The translations under genes were made by a program, and so were the position numbers. The notes beneath the pieces were generated by a model. It did not search any database. It was given only the letters and a program-made list of their open reading frames with translations, and was not told the DNA's origin. A DNA stretch of 64,000 bases from Sporosarcina luteola. GTDB taxonomy: Bacteria; Bacillota; Bacilli; Bacillales_A; Planococcaceae. Below are positions 34,277 through 43,342 of the stretch, one piece after another; within the stretch, counting starts at the first letter, position 1, and each line of letters opens with the position of its first letter. The DNA lies in contig JACHLS010000005.1 of assembly GCA_014204635.1 (NCBI GenBank), forward strand, positions 62,001 through 126,000, written 5' to 3'.

Positions 34277-35245
34277 CTACTCAATGCGAATCCGCGGATC
34301 GACGATGCTCAAGATAATATCTGAAAGCATAGTCCCAACGATTGTTGCGGTCGCACTAATCAATACGAGAGACGTAACAACGGTGAAGTCCCGCGTTTGT
34401 ATTGATTGAATGAAAAGATAGCCAAGGCCGGGGTAACTATAAATTGTTTCAATAAATACCGATCCGCCAATCAAACCTGTTATTTCGTATCCAAGGAATG
34501 CAGCGATCGGCAATAGTGAATTTCGCAAAATATGACGTGTGTAAACTTTTCTTTCCGGCACGCCTTTCGCACGCGCGGTCTTGACAAAATCTTTCAACTT
34601 TTGATCAATCATATCATTTCGCAAGTATTGGATTGTTGTGACTGTGGAAATTAAAGCTCCTGACAGTACCGGCAGAGCTAAATGTCTTGCCCGGCTCACA
34701 AAATAATCCCAAGTTCCTGTTTCAATCTTTATGTCCACACTTCCACTGTATGGAAGCCAGTCAAGAATAAAACTGAAGAAAAACATCATTAGTAAGGCAA
34801 ATACAAAAATCGGCGTAGCAAAAGCAAAATAAGTATAAGTGACTATTATTTTGTCAGCCCATGTATCTGTCCAGCGTCCCGCAATGATGCCCAGAGGGAT
34901 GGCAATCAAGTAAGTTATAATTAATGTGAAAAAGGAAAGAAGCAACGTATTCTCAATTTTCCCTGCCAATAAATGTGTTACTGGCTGTTTATGAACATAG
35001 GACTGTCCAAAATCGCCTTGTACTGCGTTTCCTAGCCAACGCCCATATTGTTGATACCACGGGTCATTCAAGCCCATTTTTTCCCTTATTTTTTCAATCT
35101 GCTCTGGGTTCGCATCTGGATTGCCCTGAAATGCTCCGGTCAGAGCATCTCCCGGCATGGCTTTCGCCAGCATGAATACGAGAATACTGACAAGGATAAT
35201 TTGTGGGATCATGAGCAATGTTCTACGCAATATAAACTTTAACAT
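34277..35245 (-). CDS. oppB: oligopeptide ABC transporter permease OppB
   Basis: A 322-residue permease with six spans. It starts MLKFILRRTLLMIPQIILVS, and it carries the EAA loop region IQYLRNDMIDQKLKDFVKTA and the C-terminal DPRIRIE. The extracellular loop is larger than in DppB, as is usual for oligopeptide and not dipeptide permeases. It sits 15 bases after oppF. Confidence 0.92.
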   Translation of the reverse strand: MLKFILRRTLLMIPQIILVSILVFMLAKAMPGDALTGAFQGNPDANPEQIEKIREKMGLNDPWYQQYGRWLGNAVQGDFGQSYVHKQPVTHLLAGKIENTLLLSFFTLIITYLIAIPLGIIAGRWTDTWADKIIVTYTYFAFATPIFVFALLMMFFFSFILDWLPYSGSVDIKIETGTWDYFVSRARHLALPVLSGALISTVTTIQYLRNDMIDQKLKDFVKTARAKGVPERKVYTRHILRNSLLPIAAFLGYEITGLIGGSVFIETIYSYPGLGYLFIQSIQTRDFTVVTSLVLISATATIVGTMLSDIILSIVDPRIRIE

Positions 35246-35259
35246 TCACATCATCCCCC

Positions 35260-36186
35260 TTACTGCATGGCAACTGAATGTGTCTCTGAAATCTTTTTCA
35301 AATCGAACATCCGTCCATCTTTATCAAAGTAATTGTTATAGTCATTTTTATATTCCTGATTGATCGCTTGTCTGAGGTGCATTTTTTCAAAACGTTTCTC
35401 AGGATCCATCTCCGGAATAGCAGCAATCAAACGCTTCGTATACACATGTTGTGGATTCGTATAGATTTCGGAAGCCGACCCTTCTTCTACGAAACGCCCC
35501 CGATACATGATTCCGATCCGGTCACACATATGCTGGATAATCCCGAGGTCGTGCGAAATAAATAAGTATGTTAATCCAAAATCTTCTTGAATCTCCTGCA
35601 TAAAATTCAGCACTTGCGCCTGAACGGATACATCGAGCGCAGATACCGGCTCATCTGCAATGATCAGCTTCGGCTTTAGCGCCAAAGCACGTGCAATTCC
35701 AATTCGTTGGCGTTGCCCGCCTGAAAATTGGTGAGGATACTTGTAGATCGACTCAGGGCTTAATCCCACCCGCGCAACCAGTTCTTGAACACGCACCAAT
35801 TCTTCTTTTGGTGACAGCCTTTCGAAATTTCGAAGTGGTTCCGCAATGATATTTAAAACATTTTTCCGAGCATTTAAAGAGGAGTAAGGATCCTGGAAGA
35901 TCATTTGAATATCTTTTGTATACTTACGACGTTCCCCCCTGCTCAGCTTCGCAAGGTCATTGCCTTCAAACAGCACTTCACCGGAAGTGACATGATTGAG
36001 ACCGATGATTGCCCTGCCAGTCGTTGTCTTACCGCAACCCGATTCTCCAACAAGTCCATAGGTTTCGCCTGGCTGGAGTTCAAAGCTGATACCATCGACA
36101 GCTCTGACATTGTCAACAACGGTTCGGAAAAATCCACCTCGAATAGGGTAATAGATTTTTAAATCATTAATTTTTAGTAGTGACAT
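35260..36186 (-). CDS. oppF: oligopeptide ABC transporter ATP-binding protein OppF
   Basis: A 308-residue ATPase with Walker A GESGCGKTT, signature [15 protein letters not shown], Walker B LIIADEP and H-loop SHDL. The usual C-terminal peptide-transporter extension is shortened and lacks the cysteine cluster seen in YkfD; it ends in a Lys/Asp-rich tail. Its start overlaps the end of oppD by 20 bases. Confidence 0.9.
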   Translation of the reverse strand: MSLLKINDLKIYYPIRGGFFRTVVDNVRAVDGISFELQPGETYGLVGESGCGKTTTGRAIIGLNHVTSGEVLFEGNDLAKLSRGERRKYTKDIQMIFQDPYSSLNARKNVLNIIAEPLRNFERLSPKEELVRVQELVARVGLSPESIYKYPHQFSGGQRQRIGIARALALKPKLIIADEPVSALDVSVQAQVLNFMQEIQEDFGLTYLFISHDLGIIQHMCDRIGIMYRGRFVEEGSASEIYTNPQHVYTKRLIAAIPEMDPEKRFEKMHLRQAINQEYKNDYNNYFDKDGRMFDLKKISETHSVAMQ

Positions 36187-37192
36187 AGTCTATCTCTCCT
36201 ACTCTGTCCTCCGGGAAGTAGAACGTTTTATAGCATGAGCAGCGGACAAAATGATTCGGTTCCGCTTCATGCATTTCCGGTCTCTCTTCATGGTCCTCTT
36301 CAGGAATCCAAGCGATTCGTGGAGCAAACCGGCATCCAGTACGATCAAGGTTTTGAAGAGATGGAACAATTCCGTCAATTACATGCAATTTCTCTTTCGC
36401 TTCTAAATTCGATGGGATCGAATTCAGTAGGGATCTTGTATATGGATGCAATGGATTTTCAAACAGATCTTTGACATCCGCGATTTCAACGACTTCACCC
36501 GCGTACATGACCACAACTCGATCCGCCATTTCAGCGACTACTCCAAGGTCATGCGTAATGAGGATGATGCCTGTTTTCATCTGATTTTGAAGTTCTTTCA
36601 TCAAATCCATAATTTGGGCTTGAATCGTTACGTCCAGTGCTGTCGTCGGTTCATCTGCAAGTAGTAATACGGGGTCACATGAAAGTGCGACGGCGATGAC
36701 AACCCGTTGTCTCATCCCGCCCGACAGTTCATGCGGATATTGGTCATAGACACGCTGTTCATTTTTAATACCAACTCGTCTCAAAAGTTCCAACGTACGA
36801 TTCTTCTTCTCCGTCGCGGATAGTTTCAAGTGGTAATCCATTGGCTCTTCAATTTGTCTGCCTATCGTTGCAAGCGGATTAAGAGCAGTCATTGGATCTT
36901 GGAAGATCATCGCTATATCTTTGCCTCGTATTTTATTTAATTTTGCAAGCGACAACTCCAGAAGGTTCTGATTTCCAAAATTAATCTGGCCTTCCAGTTT
37001 CGTATTTTTCAAGTTGTGCAATCCCATAATTGAATTTGCCAGGGCACTTTTCCCACAACCCGATTCCCCTACGACGGCTACGACTTCATTCTCGTGGACT
37101 GTTAAGGAAACTCCGTCTACCGCCGCATAATAATTGCCTTTAATATTAAACGACGTGCGGAGATCATTAATTTCCAAGACCGGGTTTTTCAA
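36167..37192 (-). CDS. oppD: oligopeptide ABC transporter ATP-binding protein OppD
   Basis: A 341-residue ATPase with Walker [10 protein letters not shown], signature LSGGMRQRVVIA, Walker B LLLADEP, H-loop THDL and the Cys-containing C-terminal extension (CRFAPR, later RCSCYK). TTG at 37192 is chosen because AAGGAGGA sits seven bases upstream; an ATG ten codons earlier has no site. It is the first gene of the oppDFBCA operon. Confidence 0.9.
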   Translation of the reverse strand: MKNPVLEINDLRTSFNIKGNYYAAVDGVSLTVHENEVVAVVGESGCGKSALANSIMGLHNLKNTKLEGQINFGNQNLLELSLAKLNKIRGKDIAMIFQDPMTALNPLATIGRQIEEPMDYHLKLSATEKKNRTLELLRRVGIKNEQRVYDQYPHELSGGMRQRVVIAVALSCDPVLLLADEPTTALDVTIQAQIMDLMKELQNQMKTGIILITHDLGVVAEMADRVVVMYAGEVVEIADVKDLFENPLHPYTRSLLNSIPSNLEAKEKLHVIDGIVPSLQNLDRTGCRFAPRIAWIPEEDHEERPEMHEAEPNHFVRCSCYKTFYFPEDRVGEIDYVTTKN

Positions 37193-37234
37193 GAAAACTT
37201 CCTCCTTACTATTTGGACACATGTACGAATAACT

Positions 37235-37296
37235 AATTTTCAGATTTCAATAAAAGTTATTGGACCCAATATACTACACAATTACTGTCATGACAA
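37235..37296 (-). promoter_or_regulatory. opp operon promoter, possible CodY half-site
   Basis: On the minus strand TTGTCA (37291-37296), 17 bases and TATATT (37268-37273). Between the start site and oppD lies a sequence with an exact CodY half (CTGAAAATT, within 37235-37249), but the other half matches poorly, so the CodY call is tentative. Confidence 0.62.
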
Positions 37297-37612
37297 TACT
37301 ATTTTTTTAGAATATCAAAATATTGATTCCCGCCAATTGTTACAATCTCATTACAAACATTGATATGTAAGCGTTCTCTAATTAGAAGCCGATATATAAA
37401 TTTTTTTTGCCCTTTCTGCTTTTTTTAAGTAACACAGAAAAGAGACTCCGTTTCTGTTGTATAACGAAGTCCCAAATTTAGAAGTCTTATATTGCATTTC
37501 CTAGTTTTTTTCCCTTTTGTTTCTCTCACATTCACTTTTTTCTGCCTTTTTAACTTTTATCATTTTCAAAATTTATTTTACTGACATAATTATTATTCAT
37601 TTCAAAACAATA
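37297..37612. other. AT-rich intergenic stretch
   Basis: No gene is supported. A seven-base hairpin (ACAGAAA 37434-37440, TTTCTGT 37451-37457) might end transcription from the DUF4003/trp unit, but it has no adjacent T-run. Confidence 0.45.
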
Positions 37613-38587
37613 TCAACTATTGCTTGAAGAAGATGCTGCCGAGGAAGCCGCTACTGCTCCTACCGTGGCCGCCATGACCGCTTGCTGGGCCCGTAAGATC
37701 ATTTCCACGGAAGTGGCAAGGCTGACACTGATCTGGTCAGCACTTTCGGTCAATTGGTGCATCACATAACCGATGGCGATTGACAATGCCATTTCCCTGT
37801 TCCACCTGAATAATTTGGACTGCTCCAGCTGTTTGGCAAGATCTATGATTTTCATGATTCCTTCATCATCCATTTGGAATACTGTCAAAAATCCAATCAT
37901 CGGATAATGGACCGGTTTCACTTTCGTTTTCCCTTTGAGCATATTGAGGATTTCCTCTGCCCGTTCAACAAGTTCGGTGGAAAACTCGATATCCATGTAA
38001 GTCATTACTTGGGAGAACCATTGCAGTTCATTGCCCGATCGGAAGCCTTCCTTCCGTAATGCATCGTAGTATGTCCGCATGGACTTTGCGTGCTCCGCAG
38101 GATGTTCCGCTTTCCTGCCAAGCAGCATGGCGTAAGCGTAGTCATCATCCGAAGTCAGAAGGAAGTGCTGTTTCTTCATTGCATCGAATAAAGCTTTTGC
38201 ACGGCGGGCGTCCGTCTCGTCATCTGCGGGATCATCCGACATGAGCAAAGCGGCCAAGTATGAATGAATGGTATTCTTGAATCCTTGATTCCGCAGCACC
38301 TTTTGCTTTTCCAGCAATCGCTCTGCTGCCTTTTCTGTGGAGGTGGAATGGGACAAAAATGCCGCCATCATCGGAAGCAGATTGCCGCGCAATGGGGAAA
38401 ACCATCCCGTCCGCGATTTCAGTTCATCCATTGCCCGGTTGAAAGTGAATGCGTCAAATTCTCTTCCGGCTGTCACATAGTAGGATGTGATAGTCAATAC
38501 TACGTTTTTATCAACACTCCAGCCAGCCAACGATTTCACTTTCTCGTACGTCGTCTCCACTTCCTGCAAGATCATCTCTGTCCTCAT
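37613..38587 (-). CDS. DUF4003-family protein
   Basis: A 324-residue, mainly helical soluble protein resembling DUF4003: an N-terminal VVLTITSYYVTAGREFD block, a central DDDYAYAMLLGR block and a C-terminal MALSIAIGYVMHQL helix. The function of the family is unknown. The C-terminal tail is a low-complexity Ala/Ser stretch. The ATG follows GGAGAGG. It lies 48 bases after trpA with no terminator between, so it may be co-transcribed with the trp operon. Confidence 0.68.
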   Translation of the reverse strand: MRTEMILQEVETTYEKVKSLAGWSVDKNVVLTITSYYVTAGREFDAFTFNRAMDELKSRTGWFSPLRGNLLPMMAAFLSHSTSTEKAAERLLEKQKVLRNQGFKNTIHSYLAALLMSDDPADDETDARRAKALFDAMKKQHFLLTSDDDYAYAMLLGRKAEHPAEHAKSMRTYYDALRKEGFRSGNELQWFSQVMTYMDIEFSTELVERAEEILNMLKGKTKVKPVHYPMIGFLTVFQMDDEGIMKIIDLAKQLEQSKLFRWNREMALSIAIGYVMHQLTESADQISVSLATSVEMILRAQQAVMAATVGAVAASSAASSSSNS

Positions 38588-38635
38588 TCCGCACCTCTCC
38601 TTTCTAATAAGTACGAGCGGAAGGCCGAAAAAGTT

Positions 38636-39430
38636 TCAATGATCTGCCGTTTCCTTCCCTTTCGACGCCTCGATAAGGCGGCTGATTTTATGTGTATCGC
38701 CGGTATGGAAGGCTTCCACTATCGCACTGCCGACAATTACGCCATCAGTATAAGTACTTAATTCTTCCACATGAGCCGGCGTTGATATGCCGAAGCCCGC
38801 TAACACCGGAACGGGACTGATTGACTTCAGTCTCGTCAAATGTAAGGCCAATGCTTTATCAAATCCTTGCCGAACCCCTGTAATTCCATTTACCGTGACG
38901 GCATAGATGAATCCTGATGATTGTCCAGTTATCGCAGCCATCCTTTGTTGATCACTTGTCAGTGAAACGAGTTGTATAAAAGCGATGTGATTTGCGGCAA
39001 GCGTCTCTTGCAACAGCCCGCTTTCCTCAAGCGGCAAATCAGGGATAATCAAACCGCTAATTCCGCTATCCCGAAGACTTTGTACAAAACCGTCCACTCC
39101 ATACGCCAAGATCGGATTCAAATAACTCATAATCAGGAGAGGCATTTCGGGCTTGACCTCCTCTTTGAAAGATTGGAGTTTCCCTAAGACGGAACGAAGC
39201 GTCACGCCTTCTGCCAATGCCCTCTCGCCCGCTTGTTGGATTGTCTCACCATCCGCGACAGGATCGGAAAAGGGTATGCCGATCTCAATGGCGGTCGCTC
39301 CTTTTTCTTGAAGGAATAACACCTTGTCTCGTAAGGTATCGAGACCGCCATCCCCTGCCATGATGTACGGGACAAACGCTTTATCTCCTCGTTCGATACA
39401 ACTTCGAATGCTTTTTTCGACTTGATTCAT
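38636..39430 (-). CDS. trpA: tryptophan synthase alpha chain
   Basis: A 264-residue TIM-barrel enzyme with catalytic Glu49 ([10 protein letters not shown]) and Asp60 (VADG), at the classic positions. It cleaves indole-3-glycerol phosphate to indole, which is channelled to TrpB. The ATG overlaps the trpB stop by four bases. It is the last trp gene. Confidence 0.96.
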   Translation of the reverse strand: MNQVEKSIRSCIERGDKAFVPYIMAGDGGLDTLRDKVLFLQEKGATAIEIGIPFSDPVADGETIQQAGERALAEGVTLRSVLGKLQSFKEEVKPEMPLLIMSYLNPILAYGVDGFVQSLRDSGISGLIIPDLPLEESGLLQETLAANHIAFIQLVSLTSDQQRMAAITGQSSGFIYAVTVNGITGVRQGFDKALALHLTRLKSISPVPVLAGFGISTPAHVEELSTYTDGVIVGSAIVEAFHTGDTHKISRLIEASKGKETADH

Positions 39431-40638
39431 ACTGCGCCACCCCCTAAAGCATCCCGCACAGTTTGGACGTCTTTGTCTCCCCTTCCCGACAGGCAGACAA
39501 CGATTACTTCATCCGCGCGCATCTGTTTAGCCAATTCAGCGGCGTACTGAATCGCATGCGCACTTTCCAACGCCGGGATGATTCCTTCTGTTTCAGTAAG
39601 GAGCCGCAGTCCGGCAAGTGCCTCCGCATCAGTCACGGAAGTATATATCGCACGTCCGATCTCATGCAAATAACAGTGCTCCGGACCAACAGCCGGGTAA
39701 TCCAGGCCTGCAGAAATCGAGTGTGCCTCTTGGATGAATCCATCGTCATCCTGAAGGATATACATATAGGCTCCATGCAAAACACCTTCTTTTCCGCCAG
39801 CGATGGCCGCGGCATGCAACCCTGTTTCAATGCCATTTCCAGCTGCCTCCACCCCATAGAGAGCCACCTTTTCGTCCTCCACAAACGGATGGAACATGCC
39901 AATCGCATTGCTGCCTCCGCCAATACAGGCGACAACACCGTCTGGAAGGCGTCCTTCTTTTTCAAGTATTTGCCTTCTCGTCTCCACTCCAATTACCCGC
40001 TGAAAATCACGAACGATGCGCGGAAAGGGATGAGGACCTAGAGCAGAACCGAGAATGTAATGTGTATCTTCAACGTGAGTCACCCAATACCGCAACGCGT
40101 CGTTTACAGCATCCTTCAATGTGCCGGACCCTTTTTCAACCGAGACGACTTTTGCCCCCAGCAATTCCATACGAAACACATTCAGTTCCTGCCTCCGCAC
40201 ATCTTCCTTGCCCATAAAGATGATACAGTCAAGTCCGAACAAAGCACATGCTGTCGCTGTCGCCACGCCATGCTGCCCCGCGCCGGTTTCCGCTACAATT
40301 TTTCGTTTCCCCATCCGGATCGCAAGCAATGCCTGCCCGATCGAATTATTGATTTTATGGGCGCCAGTATGGTTCAGATCTTCACGTTTCAAATAAATCT
40401 TGGCTCCGCCAATTTTCTCCGTCAGACGCTCCGCGAAATAAAGAGGTGTTTCTCTTCCGACAAAATCTTGCAAATAGTATTCAAGTTGTTCCGCAAACTG
40501 AGGATCCTGACTGGCCTCTTCATAAGCCGCTTCCAGCTCAATCAGCGCCGTCATTAATGTTTCCGGGACGTATTGCCCTCCAAACTTCCCGTATCTCCCT
40601 TTCTGTTTCACTGAACTTCTCGTCTGTACCATGCTCAT
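39427..40638 (-). CDS. trpB: tryptophan synthase beta chain
   Basis: A 403-residue PLP enzyme with Schiff-base Lys95 in HTGAHKINN, the phosphate-binding GGGSN loop and the [14 protein letters not shown]-terminus that marks the TrpB1 class. It condenses indole with serine. It overlaps trpF and trpA by four bases each. Confidence 0.97.
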   Translation of the reverse strand: MSMVQTRSSVKQKGRYGKFGGQYVPETLMTALIELEAAYEEASQDPQFAEQLEYYLQDFVGRETPLYFAERLTEKIGGAKIYLKREDLNHTGAHKINNSIGQALLAIRMGKRKIVAETGAGQHGVATATACALFGLDCIIFMGKEDVRRQELNVFRMELLGAKVVSVEKGSGTLKDAVNDALRYWVTHVEDTHYILGSALGPHPFPRIVRDFQRVIGVETRRQILEKEGRLPDGVVACIGGGSNAIGMFHPFVEDEKVALYGVEAAGNGIETGLHAAAIAGGKEGVLHGAYMYILQDDDGFIQEAHSISAGLDYPAVGPEHCYLHEIGRAIYTSVTDAEALAGLRLLTETEGIIPALESAHAIQYAAELAKQMRADEVIVVCLSGRGDKDVQTVRDALGGGAV

Positions 40639-41246
40639 CTCTCCTCTTCCTTCACCGCACGGATAAATGCGCGGATCAGTGTCTCATCTTTCCGGTTGTT
40701 CCGTTCCACCCCACTCGACACATCAACCATTGCCGGACGGATTTGCCGAATCGCCTGCTGTACATTCTGTACTGTCAATCCGCCGGCCAATATCATCCGA
40801 TGCCTCGGCAGATCACCATCCAGCAATCCCCAATCAAACACGTTTCCCGTGCCACCGTTAAATTCAATTCCAGGCGTATCCACAAGGACGTATTGCGTAT
40901 CACACGCCTGTATTTTTTCTTTGTCTTTAATACTGTACATCGATACTACTTTAATAGAAGGAAGTCCTACTTTTTTCACGAAGTCCAGTTCTTCATTCCC
41001 ATGATATTGGATAAAATCAAGCGGAACTTCTTGAAAGGCCTGCATTACTTCTTCAGGTGACGGATTGACGAAAACACCAATCTTTATCACACCTTCCGGT
41101 ACGAGCCGAGCCAACTGCTTTGCCTGTTCCACTGAAATCCGCCTCCGGCTCGGCGCGAAAACAAAACCGATTGCATCCGCTCCAGCTTGAACGGCTGCCT
41201 CCACATGTTCAGGTTCCATCAGCCCGCATATCTTCACCTTGGTCAT
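40635..41246 (-). CDS. trpF: phosphoribosylanthranilate isomerase
   Basis: A 203-residue TIM barrel with VKICGL at the N-terminus (general base Cys7), GFVFAPSRR and VDVSSGVE at the C-terminal phosphate site. It converts phosphoribosylanthranilate to the deoxyribulose form. It overlaps trpC and trpB by four bases. Confidence 0.96.
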   Translation of the reverse strand: MTKVKICGLMEPEHVEAAVQAGADAIGFVFAPSRRRISVEQAKQLARLVPEGVIKIGVFVNPSPEEVMQAFQEVPLDFIQYHGNEELDFVKKVGLPSIKVVSMYSIKDKEKIQACDTQYVLVDTPGIEFNGGTGNVFDWGLLDGDLPRHRMILAGGLTVQNVQQAIRQIRPAMVDVSSGVERNNRKDETLIRAFIRAVKEEER

Positions 41247-42034
41247 ATGGAGATCTCCACCTTCTTCACTTGCAAGCTTTGAAGCGATTCTTGTACAGAC
41301 TGACTCCGCATCAGTGATTCTCCAACGAGAACTGCACTCGCCCCGGCAGACGCCACCCGGATCGCATCATCTTCACCTGTGATTCCACTTTCGCTGATTA
41401 ACAATCGGTCCTCATGAAAAGGAAAATGTGCAGCCACTTCCTCTGTTCTAGCCAGATCTACTTTGAATGTCCGCAAATCCCGATTATTTACACCAATCAG
41501 CTTCGCATCAATCGAAAGTACCCGTCGCAGCTCGTTTTGATCATGAACCTCCACGAGCACTTCCAAGCCTTGTCTCGCAGCGTAGTCGTGCAGCCTTTTC
41601 AGTGATACATCATCGAGCGCCGCTGCAATGAGAAGCACGACAGATGCACCCGCCTGCTTCGCCCGGTCGATCTGTACTTCGTGAATAATGAAGTCTTTGC
41701 ATAAGATCGGTACTTTGACATGATTCGCTACACGAGACAAGTCGTCGAAGGAACCTTTAAAAAACGGACCGTCTGTCAAGACCGAAATGCATGCAGCACC
41801 AGCAAGCTCGTAGTGTTCTGCTTGCACGACAGGGTTTGCCCCTTCCACGATCAAGCCTTTCGATGGAGACGCACGCTTGATTTCTGCAATAACCTGCAAG
41901 GCATCTGCAGTTGTTAGTGTCTGAAATAGCGAGGGCCGTGAATGACGAGTTTGTTCGCAAAGAATTGGTCCATCCATCAGCATGCGCTTCACTTCAAGAC
42001 GTTTCGACTGCAAAATAGTGTCCAATATCGTCAT
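41243..42034 (-). CDS. trpC: indole-3-glycerol phosphate synthase
   Basis: A 263-residue TIM barrel with EIKRASPSKG (catalytic Lys), LCKDFI and LLISESGI motifs, as in TrpC. It closes the indole ring. Four-base overlaps with trpD and trpF show translational coupling. Confidence 0.96.
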   Translation of the reverse strand: MTILDTILQSKRLEVKRMLMDGPILCEQTRHSRPSLFQTLTTADALQVIAEIKRASPSKGLIVEGANPVVQAEHYELAGAACISVLTDGPFFKGSFDDLSRVANHVKVPILCKDFIIHEVQIDRAKQAGASVVLLIAAALDDVSLKRLHDYAARQGLEVLVEVHDQNELRRVLSIDAKLIGVNNRDLRTFKVDLARTEEVAAHFPFHEDRLLISESGITGEDDAIRVASAGASAVLVGESLMRSQSVQESLQSLQVKKVEISI

Positions 42035-43062
42035 GGGGCTGCGACCTCCCGTCCGGTTTGTTCGCTAAATGCAATGACCGCCTCAAGCTTTTGCCGCGCC
42101 CGACCGGAAAAAATGCTGTCCCTAGCAAGTTCAATTCCAGCTTTGATTGTCGGCACAGTCCCATTTGCAAAAATTCCAATCCCTGCGTTCAGGACAACCG
42201 TATCAAAACGGGGACCACGTTCTCCGTGCAAAATCGACCGAATCATATCCGCATTCTCATCCGCGCTGCCTCCCCGGATGGCGGAAGGCGGTGCATAGGA
42301 TAAACCGACATCCTCCGCTGTCAGCGTGAAGGGTATCAAGTCTCCTTTATCGAGCAAGACAAACGAGTTTTGTCCGCTGAGCGATGCTTCATCCAAGCCA
42401 CCCGGTCCGGATACGACGATAGCTCGTTCTCGGCCGAGCATGCGGAGTACCGATGCATACTCCATGACAAACTCTTGCCTGTTAATACCGGTGAATTGCG
42501 ACTGAATGCGTATTGGATTCGTTAATGGGCCGACCAAATTAAAGATTGTCGGCTTTCCAATGCGGCGGCGGACAGCTCCAATTTGTTTCATTTTCGGGTG
42601 AACGGCCGGGGCAAAGAGGAAAGAGATTCCTTCATTCTCCAGGAGTCTCCCCATATCGGATAGCTCAAGGTGCGAGTGGATTCCGAGTGCATCCAGGACA
42701 TCGTGACTGCCTGACTGACTTGAAACTTTCCGGTTGCCATGCTTCGCCACCTTCACTCCAGCTCCCGCGAGAACAAATGCCGCCGCTGTACTGATATTGA
42801 AGCTGTTGGCGCCATCTCCCCCTGTACCGCAGTTATCCAAATAGTGATCCTCCCGAACTTGGAGGGGGTTAGCATATGAAGACATCACTGAAGCAAGCGC
42901 CGCCACTTCGGAAGCCGTTTCTCCCTTCTTGGCGAGGGCAATCAGGAATGCCGCCATCTCCTCCTGTTCGACATTTCCGCTGAACATTTTGTTCGCCGCC
43001 ACTGCCATTTCGTCGTACAGTAAATGGCGGCCTTCCTCTACTTTTCTCGTAAACTGTTTCAT
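42031..43062 (-). CDS. trpD: anthranilate phosphoribosyltransferase
   Basis: A 343-residue enzyme with CGTGGDGANSFNIST (PRPP-binding GTGGD), KHGNRKVSS and the NLVGPLTNP anthranilate-site motif. It attaches phosphoribose to anthranilate. ATG at 43062 is used; a GTG directly before it is also possible. Unlike all other trp junctions here, it is separated from the preceding gene (trpE) by about 280 bp. Confidence 0.95.
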   Translation of the reverse strand: MKQFTRKVEEGRHLLYDEMAVAANKMFSGNVEQEEMAAFLIALAKKGETASEVAALASVMSSYANPLQVREDHYLDNCGTGGDGANSFNISTAAAFVLAGAGVKVAKHGNRKVSSQSGSHDVLDALGIHSHLELSDMGRLLENEGISFLFAPAVHPKMKQIGAVRRRIGKPTIFNLVGPLTNPIRIQSQFTGINRQEFVMEYASVLRMLGRERAIVVSGPGGLDEASLSGQNSFVLLDKGDLIPFTLTAEDVGLSYAPPSAIRGGSADENADMIRSILHGERGPRFDTVVLNAGIGIFANGTVPTIKAGIELARDSIFSGRARQKLEAVIAFSEQTGREVAAP

Positions 43063-43108
43063 CACTCATCTCTCCTCTGCTCTACAATTTGGTTGCGCTC
43101 GCCGATTT

Positions 43109-43262
43109 TGGCGTGCGTCACCTGGCATTTGGCGTACGGCTACAATTATTTGGCACATGGTAAATGAGATATGGCACATTTCCGCCGTTATTTGGCGCGA
43201 GACACCAAGTATTTGGCGTTCAGTCATGGTTAATTGGCATATTGCTAACTTGTCTTGGCGTT
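43109..43262. repeat. 21-bp-phased TTTGGC array in the trpE-trpD gap
   Basis: TGGC cores begin at 43109, 43130, 43151, 43172, 43193, 43214, 43235 and 43256, eight copies exactly 21 bp apart. Flanks vary, but the core is mostly TTTGGC followed by A or G. Off-phase copies at 43123, 43265 and 43315 suggest decayed edges. The sequence between cores is not conserved, unlike the 102-bp array at 4551-5200. The function is unknown. Confidence 0.88.
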
Positions 43263-43342
43263 TTGGCATGATGCATAGTGAATTTGACGCGCCGCCCTGT
43301 TTTCTGGCGGTTACGCCGTTATTCTTTTGTACGGCTAATTCG

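Noticed and set aside
37434..37457. Terminator of the trp/DUF4003 unit
   Set aside because: The stem is only seven pairs and has no T-run on the correct strand.
39463..40557. Long plus-strand frames opposite trpB
   Set aside because: They mirror the conserved trpB coding strand; shadows of codon bias.
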